NCBI GenBank assembly: GCA_900552465.1 | Contig: URZO01000087.1 | Location: 1-17,511, forward strand | Direction of reading: 5' to 3' | Source of the DNA: an uncultured Parabacteroides sp. | GTDB taxonomy: Bacteria; Bacteroidota; Bacteroidia; Bacteroidales; Tannerellaceae | Length of the DNA stretch: 17,511 nt | In this document: positions 5,145 to 13,225 of the stretch, one piece after another | Position numbering within the stretch: the first letter of the stretch is position 1 | How the letters are laid out: every line of letters begins with the position of its first letter | Program-made: the position numbers and the translations under genes | The notes under the pieces: generated by a model | What the model saw: the letters and a program-made list of their open reading frames with translations, nothing else | What the model was told of the DNA's origin: nothing | Database searches by the model: none

Positions 5145-7730
5145 ATGAAAACAGTTAACCTAATTCTAATACTATTGTGTAGTACCTTGGGCATGCAAGC
5201 TCAAAACGACACTATCTTTCAAACTGTGTCAGAACGTTTGCATACATTCCAGTACAGTGCTCCTGTGGAGAAAATTTATGTACATCAGGATCGTACGCAA
5301 TATGCGGCGGGGGAAACAATCTGGTTTAAGGTCTATCAGTCTTCTTCCGGGTTGTATCCGGTTCATAGCGGTATCGTCTATGTCGATCTGATAGATGGTT
5401 TGAATCGTCCGGTTGCGACGACGAAATGGAAATTGACGGATGGTTTGGCTGCGGGGCATATCGATTTGCCGGATGACGTTACCACCGGTTTTTACCAGTT
5501 GCGGGCCTATACCCTCTGGATGCAGAATTTTGATCCTTCCGGCTTTTTTACCCGTGAGTTGACGATTTCTGCCAGGGTTGCAGACCCGTACGCTTTGACG
5601 ACAGACTTTGTCGTGAAGGAAAAAGTGATTTCCGCCTCTTTGCATTTTGACCGTCCCGTAACCGTCCCGCTGAAATACAGCTTGAAGATAGGGGATGGCT
5701 TTACCCGCTCCTATGCATTCCAGGTAGATGACGACAATGAAGCGAATCTGGACATCGTTTTGCCCAATAAAGATTTTAATGCGGATTCTCTTTATTTCAG
5801 GTTGGAGACTCCGGATGGGAACCGGGTATACCCGATCCATTCGACTCCCCCGTCTTTGATCACCTTCTTTCCGGAAGGCGGAGACCTTGTCTTGGGCATT
5901 CCCTCTAAAGTGGCATTCAAAATAACCGATCCGGGCGGACATGGATTGGAAGGGGAAGGCGTCGTCAAGGACGATTCAGGCAATGTAGTGCGCGAATTTC
6001 ATTCAAATGCCGCGGGAATGGGATATTTTTATTTCCTGCCGGAAGCCGGGAAGCAATATAGCGTGCAATTACCCGAGCTTCGTATAACCAGTGAACTGCC
6101 GGTCTGCCTTCCGGAAGGTGTCACTCTGGAAACAAAACGCTGGGAGAATATGTTCCGTGTGACGTTGCGTCATAATTTGCGGGAACAAAAAACATTATAC
6201 CTGACCATTCACCAGGACGGGGTCTCCTGGATGAATGCACCTGTCCACCTGAACGAATCGATGTCGGTCGTGGATATCCCTTTGGATAAATTGCCGGTTG
6301 GCATATTCACCCTGACGGTCTATGACGCCGGTTATCATGCTTATTGTGAACGCTTGGCTTTTGTGAATTATCCCGAACCGCTCCGTCTGGCAGTGAAAAC
6401 CGATAAGAAGACTTATGGAAAGCGCCAGAAAGTGACGTTGCAAATAGAAGCAAAAGATGGAAAGAATATCCCCCAATCGGGAAATTTCTCTTTATCGGTG
6501 GTAAAAGCAGGCTTGGACAACCTTGCTGCCCGGAATAATTTCTACACGGATTACTTTTTGCAAAGCGAATTAAAAGGGCGTATTGAAAATCCTGCCTCCT
6601 ATTTTGATCGGGAAGATTCGACGGCATTGAATAACCTCGATCTATTGTTGTTGACACACGGTTGGCGCCGCTATTCATGGGAAGAGCGTCTTTCCGGCAG
6701 AGATCTCAATATAAAATATCCGGTAGAAAGAAGCCTGACTTTCTCCGGCAAGGTCCATCCCTGGTATAAAGGCCAGTCCATAGACAAAATGGAGTTGAAC
6801 GCGATGTTCCGTCATGACTCCCTGAAAGAGGTCATAAAAGCTAAACCGGGTCCTGACGGGGCATTTATGTTTACCGATTATGATTTTTGTGATACGGCAG
6901 AAGTAGTTCTTTCGGCTCAGGATAAAATGGAGAGAATGCTTGAGATTTCCATTGTGGAGAATGAGAAAAAGGCATTGGACTATTATTCTTATAAAAAGCG
7001 TATGAGTAAAATTGATAATTCCGTGTCTGTTGAACTTATGGGAAATATGCCCTTAAATCTTGAAAGTGGAATTGATAAAGTTGTTCATAAAATACCGGAA
7101 GTAAGAATTACTGCAAAAAGCGTAAAGAAGAAAGATGTTTTTCAGTTACACGATGAAGTATTCAGTCAACGTATATATGAAGTAAAGAGGAATTTTACTT
7201 ATACTGCATACGGGGCTCCCGGAGAAGGAAGTTTGGGCGCTTTAGGTATATTGACCTATATGAGTGTTAAGTATCGTAATATGACATTGGAGGAACTACC
7301 CAATGGCCCTGTTTTTGTATTAGATGGTACGCGGGTTTCAAAACGTACTTTGGCTGGGATATCCCCAGCTTCAATAGAACGGGTAGAGATACTTTCAACG
7401 TCATCGGCTATGATGTATGGAGGAATGGGGGGCTTTTATTTTCATTCAAGGACTAATATGTCTTATGATATGCCCACTAAAAGTGTTGTTTATAAGTTTG
7501 TAGGCTATAACCAGCAAAAGGATTTTTATTCACCTAACTATAAGGATAAAAAAAATATTTCCATTCCGGATCATCGGAATACGCTTTATTGGCAGCCCGA
7601 TGTCGTATTAAATAAAGAAGGGAAGACCAATCTGTCATTTTTTACTTCGGATGAGGACTCTGAATTTGTGATTGTAGTGGAAGGGAGAAGCGTTAAGAAT
7701 GTAATAGGCGTTGTAGAGAAAGATTTATAG
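5145..7730 (+). CDS. surface/periplasmic protein with MG2-like domains and a C-terminal TonB plug-like domain, no barrel
   Basis: An 861-residue exported protein (signal peptide MKTVNLILILLCSTLGMQA). The N-terminal half has macroglobulin-type beta domains: about 38-145 (EKIYVHQDRTQYAAGETIWF, GFYQLRAYTLWMQNF), a middle region, and another around 420-500 (KKTYGKRQKVTLQIEAKDGK). A conserved LLLTHGWRRYSWEE motif falls near 503-516. The C-terminal part, about 650-790, resembles a TonB receptor plug (GPVFVLDGTRVSK, SPASIERVEIL, MMYGGMGGFYF), but the polypeptide ends about 70 residues later without beta-barrel strands. Proteins of this architecture are widespread in Bacteroidetes and are thought to sit at the outer membrane; their job is unknown. 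It is co-transcribed with the esterase. GC content falls from about 50% in the first two thirds to about 36% from roughly 6950 onwards, a sign of recombination or different constraint. Confidence 0.82.
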   Translation: MKTVNLILILLCSTLGMQAQNDTIFQTVSERLHTFQYSAPVEKIYVHQDRTQYAAGETIWFKVYQSSSGLYPVHSGIVYVDLIDGLNRPVATTKWKLTDGLAAGHIDLPDDVTTGFYQLRAYTLWMQNFDPSGFFTRELTISARVADPYALTTDFVVKEKVISASLHFDRPVTVPLKYSLKIGDGFTRSYAFQVDDDNEANLDIVLPNKDFNADSLYFRLETPDGNRVYPIHSTPPSLITFFPEGGDLVLGIPSKVAFKITDPGGHGLEGEGVVKDDSGNVVREFHSNAAGMGYFYFLPEAGKQYSVQLPELRITSELPVCLPEGVTLETKRWENMFRVTLRHNLREQKTLYLTIHQDGVSWMNAPVHLNESMSVVDIPLDKLPVGIFTLTVYDAGYHAYCERLAFVNYPEPLRLAVKTDKKTYGKRQKVTLQIEAKDGKNIPQSGNFSLSVVKAGLDNLAARNNFYTDYFLQSELKGRIENPASYFDREDSTALNNLDLLLLTHGWRRYSWEERLSGRDLNIKYPVERSLTFSGKVHPWYKGQSIDKMELNAMFRHDSLKEVIKAKPGPDGAFMFTDYDFCDTAEVVLSAQDKMERMLEISIVENEKKALDYYSYKKRMSKIDNSVSVELMGNMPLNLESGIDKVVHKIPEVRITAKSVKKKDVFQLHDEVFSQRIYEVKRNFTYTAYGAPGEGSLGALGILTYMSVKYRNMTLEELPNGPVFVLDGTRVSKRTLAGISPASIERVEILSTSSAMMYGGMGGFYFHSRTNMSYDMPTKSVVYKFVGYNQQKDFYSPNYKDKKNISIPDHRNTLYWQPDVVLNKEGKTNLSFFTSDEDSEFVIVVEGRSVKNVIGVVEKDL

Positions 7731-7865
7731 ATCCGGACTTCGTATCGGATTATGAAAATAGCAATTTGTCAAAATGCCAATATTGTCGTTCTCTCTTTGC
7801 CTGATATCACAAGTAAGTTCTTTTATTCGGATAGACGCGATTCTCCGGGAGTTGTCATTTATCAA

Positions 7866-7918
7866 TAAGCCATTCTATTGTCATTTCAGGTGACAACAAG
7901 ATGGCTTATTTTTGTTTT
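7866..7918 (+). terminator. intrinsic terminator after the esterase/plug-protein operon
   Basis: Arms of 18 bases (7866-7883 and 7891-7908) pair with about three mismatches or wobbles around a 7-base loop and are followed by a T-rich tract (TTTTTGTTTT). It lies 135 bases beyond the stop codon at 7730, so the operon has a long 3' leader-out. The hairpin is nearly symmetric but the T-run supports rightward termination. Confidence 0.75.
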
Positions 7919-8042
7919 ATGCAGATGATTTTTATATATGGCAATGGAATTGTTCTTTTCCCTGTCCAAATGCTAAAGCCGGAAGTACTTCTTTTTGCTT
8001 CCTTTTAGTGGATGAAAATTGCTTTTTAGCATGTCTTCGGCG

Positions 8043-8210
8043 ATTATCCGGACTGTTTTTCCGCTTTTTCTTCACGTCATTTTGAAATCATCTAAATCAT
8101 TTTCCAAAATCATCAGCATAATTGTCCGGAATTATCCCAATAGTTTATTGAAATCATTGAGATGATTTAAAAAATGATTTAGATGATTTGGGAAAAGCGG
8201 TCCGGATTAT
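8043..8210. repeat. 168-bp palindromic repeat element (REP/MITE-like)
   Basis: The ends are inverted copies, ATTATCCGGAC at 8043-8053 and GTCCGGATTAT at 8200-8210. Inside are perfect 19-base inverted arms at 8085-8103 (AAATCATCTAAATCATTTT) and 8171-8189, an internal palindrome AAATCATTGAGATGATTT at 8151-8168, and another AAAATCATC at 8106-8114. The left outer arm is longer than the right one because of extra bases between CCGGAC and the 19-mer. No open reading frame lies in it. It could be a non-autonomous mobile element, a REP-type element, or a structured RNA/DNA site. Family membership needs a genome-wide copy count. Confidence 0.6.
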
Positions 8211-8515
8211 AGCTGCTTTCTATGCGGAATGAGTCGTTTGGATGATTTGTCTGTTATTGAAAAGGAAAGAAATGTTTGCGGAAAGATAGGTGATCCTGCT
8301 TTTTTTAATCAGAAAGTAAAACCGGTGCAAAAGACGATTCCTGTTTCAGTCACGCGCTTTTCGCTTACTCCGATACATTTTCTGAACGTTTCAAATGGGC
8401 ATCCACATTATGTTGCGGCCAAGTGGACTTGATTCGTTTGGATAATGTACAGGGATGTTTACTGCCTCACACGTTGTATAAAGTTAAATAAGCGGCAAAT
8501 CAGTTGAAATATCCG

Positions 8516-8523
8516 TACCTTTG
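8516..8523 (+). promoter_or_regulatory. -7 promoter box of the dipeptidyl peptidase operon
   Basis: TACCTTTG matches TAnnTTTG exactly. No clear TTTG is seen at the -33 distance. A start near 8529 would give a 28-base AT-rich leader to the ATG at 8557, or about 73 bases to the alternative ATG at 8602. Confidence 0.55.
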
Positions 8524-8556
8524 CGAGATAGCCTTATAAAAATAAAATAATCGCTT

Positions 8557-10590
8557 ATGACAACAATAGTTATGACTGCTTGTGCAGGGCAGGAGGTTGA
8601 GATGGCGGAAGCTGCTCAGGATAAATTTAATTATGTGGTGGATCAGTTTGCTGATCTGCAAATACTGCGTTATCAGGTTCCGGGATTTGAATCCCTTTCG
8701 TTGAAACAAAAACAACTGTTATATCATCTGTCGGAGGCGGCTTTGATGGGGCGGGATATCCTGTTCGACCAGAATTGCCGTTATAACCTGCCAGTCCGGC
8801 GGACATTGGAGGCTATATATAAAGGATATAAGGGTGACTGGAAGAACCCGCAGTTTATCGCCTTGGAAACCTACCTGAAACGGGTTTGGTTTGCAAACGG
8901 TATTCATCATCATTATGCGGAAGACAAGTTTGTGCCCGGTTTCACACCTGAGTTTTTCCTGAATTGCGTGGAGCAAGTGGAGGCGTCGGAGCTTCCACTT
9001 CCGGAGGGACAGACGGTCGAACAGTTTGTTGCCGGGATCAGCCCGGTGATCTTTGACCCGGAGGTGATGCCAAAACGCTCGGTTCAGAGTGGTGATGCCG
9101 ATTTGATTCTGGCATCGGCCAACAACTATTATGGAGAAGGCGTTACCCAGAAGGAAGTAGAAGATTTTTATGCGGAGATGAAAGTCGGAAAAGATACCGT
9201 TTCTCCTATCTCATACGGGTTGAACAGCCGTCTGGTGAAAGAGAACGGCAAGTTGTTCGAAAAGGTCTGGAAAGTGGGTGGCCTGTATTCATCGGCAATC
9301 GAAAAGATCGTGGCGGAGTTGGATAAGGCGGTTTCCTTTGCTGAAAACGAAGCGCAGAAGGCAATCATCGAAAAGCTGATCGAATATTATCGGACGGGTG
9401 ATTTGAAAACGTTTGACGCTTATTCTGTCATGTGGGTGGAAGACACGGCTTCGGATGTCGATTTTGTAAACGGTTTTATTGAAACATACGGTGACCCGTT
9501 GGGTATGAAAGCCAGTTGGGAGTCGACCGTGAACTTTATAAATAAGGAAGCGACGACGCGAACGAAGGTGATCAGTGACAATGCGCAATGGTTTGAAGAT
9601 CATTCACCGGTGGATAAACGCTTCAAGAAAGAAAAGGTGAAAGGCGTCAGTGCGAAGGTGATCACGGTTTCCATGTTGGGTGGTGATTGCTATCCGGCCA
9701 CTCCGATCGGCATAAACCTGCCGAACGCAGACTGGATCCGGCGCGATCATGGCTCCAAGTCCGTGACGATCGAGAATATAACGGAAGCATACGACAAGGC
9801 TTCACAGGGGAACGGTTTCAGCGAAGAATTTGTCTGGAGTGATGCGGAACGCGAAAGGTTGAAAAAGTATGGTTTTATCACGGATAACCTGCATACCGAT
9901 TTGCACGAGTGCTTAGGGCATGGTTCCGGAAAACTCCTTCCCGGCACTGATCCGGACGCGCTGAAAGCCTATAGTTCTACTTTGGAAGAGGCGCGTGCCG
10001 ATTTGTTCGGTTTGTATTACCTGGGCGATGCCAAATTGGTGGAGTTGGGACTTGTTCCGGATGAGGAAGCCTATAAAGCCGAATACTATAAATATATCAT
10101 GAACGGCCTGATGACGCAGTTGGTTCGCATCGAACAGGGAAAGAATGTGGAAGAGGCCCACATGCGTAACCGCCAGTTAATCGCCAAATGGGTATATGAA
10201 AAAGGGAAAGCGGATAACGTAATCGAGTTGAAACAGCGGGAAGGCAAGACGTATGTGTTGGTAAATGATTATGTCAAATTGCGCGAGTTGTTCGGAACTT
10301 TGTTGGCGGAAGTGCAACGGATCAAGAGCGAAGGCGATTTTGCGGCCGGAAAGAAACTCGTGGAAGATTATGGCGTAAAGGTCGACCCTGTTCTTCATGC
10401 AGAAGTGCTTGAGCGGTATGCCAAACTCAACCTGGCTCCGTATAAGGGTTTTGTCAACCCGGTGATGAAAGAAGTTAAGAATGAAGAAGGTAAAGTAACG
10501 GATATTGTGTTGGATTATACCGAGGGATATGCCGGGCAGATGTTGCGTTACAGCAGAGATTATTCATTTTTACCGTCTTACAATAAATAA
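8557..10590 (+). CDS. dipeptidyl peptidase III, zinc metallopeptidase family M49
   Basis: A 677-residue zinc exopeptidase that removes dipeptides from the N-terminus of short peptides. The M49 signature HECLGH is at residues 450-455 (His450, Glu451, His455), and the second motif EEARAD is at 477-482, with Glu478 as the expected third zinc ligand. The total length fits bacterial M49 enzymes of about 675 residues, and the Cys within HExxGH is the variant known from Bacteroides. The N-terminus is odd. MTTIVMTACAGQEVE resembles the last part of a lipoprotein signal (T-A-C) but lacks the basic and hydrophobic parts, and an in-frame TAA lies only 6 bases upstream of the ATG. An alternative ATG at 8602 (residue 16) is preceded by AGGAGG at 8591-8596 and would give a plain cytosolic protein. 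The DNA repair gene follows after 10 bases. Confidence 0.93.
   Translation: MTTIVMTACAGQEVEMAEAAQDKFNYVVDQFADLQILRYQVPGFESLSLKQKQLLYHLSEAALMGRDILFDQNCRYNLPVRRTLEAIYKGYKGDWKNPQFIALETYLKRVWFANGIHHHYAEDKFVPGFTPEFFLNCVEQVEASELPLPEGQTVEQFVAGISPVIFDPEVMPKRSVQSGDADLILASANNYYGEGVTQKEVEDFYAEMKVGKDTVSPISYGLNSRLVKENGKLFEKVWKVGGLYSSAIEKIVAELDKAVSFAENEAQKAIIEKLIEYYRTGDLKTFDAYSVMWVEDTASDVDFVNGFIETYGDPLGMKASWESTVNFINKEATTRTKVISDNAQWFEDHSPVDKRFKKEKVKGVSAKVITVSMLGGDCYPATPIGINLPNADWIRRDHGSKSVTIENITEAYDKASQGNGFSEEFVWSDAERERLKKYGFITDNLHTDLHECLGHGSGKLLPGTDPDALKAYSSTLEEARADLFGLYYLGDAKLVELGLVPDEEAYKAEYYKYIMNGLMTQLVRIEQGKNVEEAHMRNRQLIAKWVYEKGKADNVIELKQREGKTYVLVNDYVKLRELFGTLLAEVQRIKSEGDFAAGKKLVEDYGVKVDPVLHAEVLERYAKLNLAPYKGFVNPVMKEVKNEEGKVTDIVLDYTEGYAGQMLRYSRDYSFLPSYNK
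8591..8596 (+). promoter_or_regulatory. possible ribosome binding site for an alternative dipeptidase start
   Basis: AGGAGG ends 5 bases before the in-frame ATG at 8602. Strong Shine-Dalgarno sites are uncommon in this phylum, and this one falls inside the annotated reading frame, so it may mark the true start or be chance from Gln/Glu codons. Confidence 0.35.
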
Positions 10591-10600
10591 TATAAAGCGT

Positions 10601-11284
10601 ATGTTACAAGATGAATTAAAAGAGATAAGGACGCAATTACGCCTGGCGATGAATGGTGTGGTTTCTACCAGTATGCGCGAGAAAGGCATCGTATATAAAT
10701 TGAATTTCGGTGTGCCTCTGCCTGAGATCAAGCAGATTGCGGCTATGCACAAACCGGATTCCGAGTTGGCGGAGGCCTTATGGAAAGAGGATATTCGTGA
10801 GTTCAAAATACTGGCCTCTCTCTTGCAGCCCGCAGCCGAGTTTTCGTCCCAAAAGGCGGGGCAGTGGGTAAAGGAAATCCCTTATTTGGAGATTGCTGAA
10901 CAGTGCAGTCATAATCTGTTTCATAAGTTGGCCGATGTGGAAAATCTGCTGCTTGGGCTGATTTTTAATGTGGAAGACGAGTATGCGCGTACGGTGGCTT
11001 ATCTTGTCTGGGCTGAACTCTTTAAGGAGGGAAAGGAGCTGATCGCACCGGTGAGGGCGGCATTTCTCGTCGAATGTATGCGTACGGTAGCCTGGACTGA
11101 TTTCGGGGCGTCCTTCAAAGAGAAGCAGGCTGCGGTGAAGGCAATGAAGTTTTACGGAAGACAGTCGGTTGGCCAGGCCCGGCAAATCTTGACCGGGTTC
11201 GACGAGTTTCCTGAATTCATGAAGACGTCCGAGGGGCAGGAAATCTATAATGATTTAAAATTTGAATTTGAATATTCCCGTTAA
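10601..11284 (+). CDS. DNA alkylation repair protein (AlkD-like HEAT-repeat family)
   Basis: A 227-residue all-alpha protein of the DNA alkylation repair family: glycosylases or DNA-binding relatives built from HEAT-like repeats that recognise alkylated bases. Supporting stretches are LNFGVPLPEIKQIAAMH near 31-47, LAEALWKEDIREFKILAS near 53-70 (the W-x-x-x-x-x-E-x-x-x-L-A pattern typical of this fold) and the helix VAYLVWAELFKEGKE near 130. I could not place the catalytic Asp/Trp set with confidence, so activity is not certain. The start at 10601 lies 10 bases after the dipeptidase stop; the longer frame from 10505 overlaps that gene and adds unrelated residues. Expression is probably from the dipeptidase promoter. 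Confidence 0.82.
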   Translation: MLQDELKEIRTQLRLAMNGVVSTSMREKGIVYKLNFGVPLPEIKQIAAMHKPDSELAEALWKEDIREFKILASLLQPAAEFSSQKAGQWVKEIPYLEIAEQCSHNLFHKLADVENLLLGLIFNVEDEYARTVAYLVWAELFKEGKELIAPVRAAFLVECMRTVAWTDFGASFKEKQAAVKAMKFYGRQSVGQARQILTGFDEFPEFMKTSEGQEIYNDLKFEFEYSR

Positions 11285-11287
11285 GGC

Positions 11288-11317
11288 TTTGCGTTTAAAA
11301 TAAATGCGCTAACTTTG
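11288..11317 (+). promoter_or_regulatory. promoter of the Fur-family regulator gene
   Basis: TAACTTTG at 11310-11317 is an exact -7 match, with TTTG at 11288-11291 and an 18-base spacer, one base shorter than usual. A start near 11324 places the ATG at 11345 after a 21-base leader and excludes the upstream ATG at 11315. It probably also drives purA. Confidence 0.65.
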
Positions 11318-11344
11318 TCGGTCGCGTGGAGTCGCAACTTGAAG

Positions 11345-11803
11345 ATGGATACAAAAAAATACACAGAGATGCAAGATATGTTCACCATGTATCTTGCAGA
11401 GAAAAAACTACGAAAGACTGAGGAACGATGTGTAATACTGGAATGTATATGCAGTTTCCCCGGTCATTTCGATATGTGTATGCTTCATCAGAAACTGGAG
11501 GAAATGAATTTTCATGTAAGTCGGGCTACTCTTTATAATACACTTGAAGTGTTGGTAGACAGTGCCCTGATTGTCCGTCATCAACTGATGTCGCAGTCTG
11601 TGCAATACGAGTTGAGGATATTAGCCGAAACACATTCGCATTTGATTTGTACCAAATGCGGGGCTATCCGGGAATTGAAAGATGCAACATTGAAAAAAGA
11701 TGTGGATGGTTTGAAGATATCCCGTTTTTCTCCGGAATATCATGCGCTTTACATTTATGGCGTATGTAGCAAATGTAAATACCGGCTCCAGCGGAAGAAG
11801 TAA
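11345..11803 (+). CDS. Fur-family metalloregulator
   Basis: A 152-residue metal-dependent transcriptional regulator. The N-terminal winged helix covers about 5-85, with the recognition helix region FHVSRATLYNTLEVLVDSAL. The C-terminal dimerisation domain carries two zinc-type pairs, Cys102/Cys105 (CTKC) and Cys141/Cys144 (CSKC), plus His97, His99 and His133 at positions that usually bind regulatory metal in Fur/PerR proteins. The common HHDH of Fur reads THSH here, so the metal or signal (iron, zinc or peroxide) cannot be called. The start was chosen by the promoter position; the frame from 11315 would begin inside the promoter. It lies 28 bases upstream of purA and is likely co-transcribed with it. 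Confidence 0.88.
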   Translation: MDTKKYTEMQDMFTMYLAEKKLRKTEERCVILECICSFPGHFDMCMLHQKLEEMNFHVSRATLYNTLEVLVDSALIVRHQLMSQSVQYELRILAETHSHLICTKCGAIRELKDATLKKDVDGLKISRFSPEYHALYIYGVCSKCKYRLQRKK

Positions 11804-11831
11804 GAATATTAACAGCCTATAATATAAAAAG

Positions 11832-13103
11832 ATGAAAGTAGATGTTTTATTAGGATTGCAATGGGGTGACGAAGGCAAAGGTAAAGTTGTCGACGTGCTG
11901 ACTCCGAACTACGATGTCATTACTCGTTTTCAGGGTGGGCCCAATGCAGGACATACTTTGGAGTTTAACGGCGAAAAGTATGTATTACGTTCTATCCCTT
12001 CCGGTATTTTCCAGGGAGGAAAGGTAAACGTTATCGGTAACGGTGTCGTACTGGATCCGTTATTGTTCCAGCAGGAAGCGGAAGCGCTTGCAGCAAGCGG
12101 TCACGATCTGACCAAACAGCTGTGTATTTCCAAGAAAGCTCATTTGATCCTGCCTACTCACCGTATATTGGATGCTGCTTACGAAGCTGCTAAAGGTTCC
12201 GGTAAAATCGGTACGACCGGCAAAGGCATCGGCCCGACTTATACAGACAAAGTCAGCCGTAACGGTTTGCGTGTGGGCGACCTGCTGCATAACTTCGACG
12301 AAAAGTATGCTGCTGCAAAAGCAAGACATGAAGCGATTCTGCGCTCTCTGAATTATGAATATGATATCACGGAACTCGAGGCACAGTGGTTCAAGGCTTT
12401 GGATTATCTGAAGCAGTTCTGCCTGATCGATAGCGAACATGTTATCAATAACTATCTGAAAGAAGGTAAATCTGTTCTGGCCGAAGGTGCACAGGGCACG
12501 ATGCTGGATGTTGACTTCGGTTCATATCCGTTCGTGACCTCCTCCAATACGATCTGTGCCGGTTGTTGTACCGGTTTGGGCGTTTCTCCGCGTAACATCG
12601 GCGATGTGTATGGTATCTTCAAAGCCTATTGTACACGCGTGGGTAGTGGTCCGTTCCCGACAGAACTGTTCGACGAAACAGGCAAGAAGATCCGTCAGAT
12701 CGGTCACGAATATGGTGCGGTGACCGGACGTGAACGCCGTTGTGGCTGGATCGACCTGGTGGCTCTGAAATATGCGATTATGATCAACGGCGTGACGAAG
12801 CTGATCATGATGAAGAGCGATGTGTTGGATAGTTTTGAAACGGTAAAAGCTTGTGTCGCTTACAAGATCAATGGTGAAGAGACAACCGAGTTCCCGTTTG
12901 AGATCAACGAAGGTATCGAACCTGTATATGTAGAACTGCCCGGTTGGAATGCCGATATGACAAAGATGCAGAGCGAAGACGAATTCCCTGAAGAGTTCAA
13001 CGCTTACATCTCATTCCTGGAAGAAGAGTTGGAAGTGCCTATTAAAATTGTTTCTGTCGGTCCTGACCGCGAACAGACGATTGTCAGATATACGGAAGAA
13101 TAA
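11832..13103 (+). CDS. purA: adenylosuccinate synthase
   Basis: A 423-residue cytosolic enzyme that makes adenylosuccinate from IMP, aspartate and GTP, the first step from IMP to AMP. The GTP-binding loop GLQWGDEGKGK occupies residues 8-18 with catalytic Asp13. The second loop GGPNAGHT carries catalytic His41. GTTGKGIGPTYTDK near 129-142 and the later GYE/GREG-type stretch EYGAVTGRERRCGWIDL contribute IMP and GTP contacts. Length and both ends match the family. It follows the Fur-family gene by 28 bases and ends in a terminator. Confidence 0.98.
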   Translation: MKVDVLLGLQWGDEGKGKVVDVLTPNYDVITRFQGGPNAGHTLEFNGEKYVLRSIPSGIFQGGKVNVIGNGVVLDPLLFQQEAEALAASGHDLTKQLCISKKAHLILPTHRILDAAYEAAKGSGKIGTTGKGIGPTYTDKVSRNGLRVGDLLHNFDEKYAAAKARHEAILRSLNYEYDITELEAQWFKALDYLKQFCLIDSEHVINNYLKEGKSVLAEGAQGTMLDVDFGSYPFVTSSNTICAGCCTGLGVSPRNIGDVYGIFKAYCTRVGSGPFPTELFDETGKKIRQIGHEYGAVTGRERRCGWIDLVALKYAIMINGVTKLIMMKSDVLDSFETVKACVAYKINGEETTEFPFEINEGIEPVYVELPGWNADMTKMQSEDEFPEEFNAYISFLEEELEVPIKIVSVGPDREQTIVRYTEE

Positions 13104-13119
13104 AACCCGAAAATAATAC

Positions 13120-13175
13120 AAAATGGCAGAAGACCACATCCCGGAAGGGGGTTCTCCTGCCATTTTTGTTTTTGG
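13120..13175 (+). terminator. intrinsic terminator after purA
   Basis: AAAATGGCAG at 13120-13129 pairs with the inverted CTGCCATTTT near 13156-13165, with partial pairing inside, followed by TTTTTGTTTTT. It lies 17 bases after the purA stop. Confidence 0.8.
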
Positions 13176-13225
13176 CAGGATTTTTGTCTTGTGTTATTTA
13201 GTATAACTATATAAATTAGAAGAAT

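Larger units (their letters stand above)
7731..8556. other. 826-base gene-free region
   Basis: No convincing gene was found here. The stretch holds the terminator at 7866-7918, a palindromic repeat element at 8043-8210 and the promoter of the dipeptidase gene near 8516. Open frames such as 8229-8432 (67 codons) and a 38-codon frame from 7752 have no recognisable domain and no promoter. The motif ATCCGGAC appears at 7732 as well as at both ends of the repeat element, hinting at a second, decayed copy of the repeat. Confidence 0.6.

Noticed and set aside
5229..5942. 237-codon frame antisense to the MG2/plug gene
   Set aside because: Fully inside a well-supported gene on the other strand, with shadow-like composition (high Arg, Gln and Ile) and no signal or domain.
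8085..8189. CRISPR array
   Set aside because: The AAATCAT-type repeats are short, irregular and inverted, without equal spacers or cas genes nearby.
8229..8432. 67-codon open frame in the intergenic region
   Set aside because: No domain, promoter or leader signal; it begins beside a repeat element and lies in low-GC DNA.
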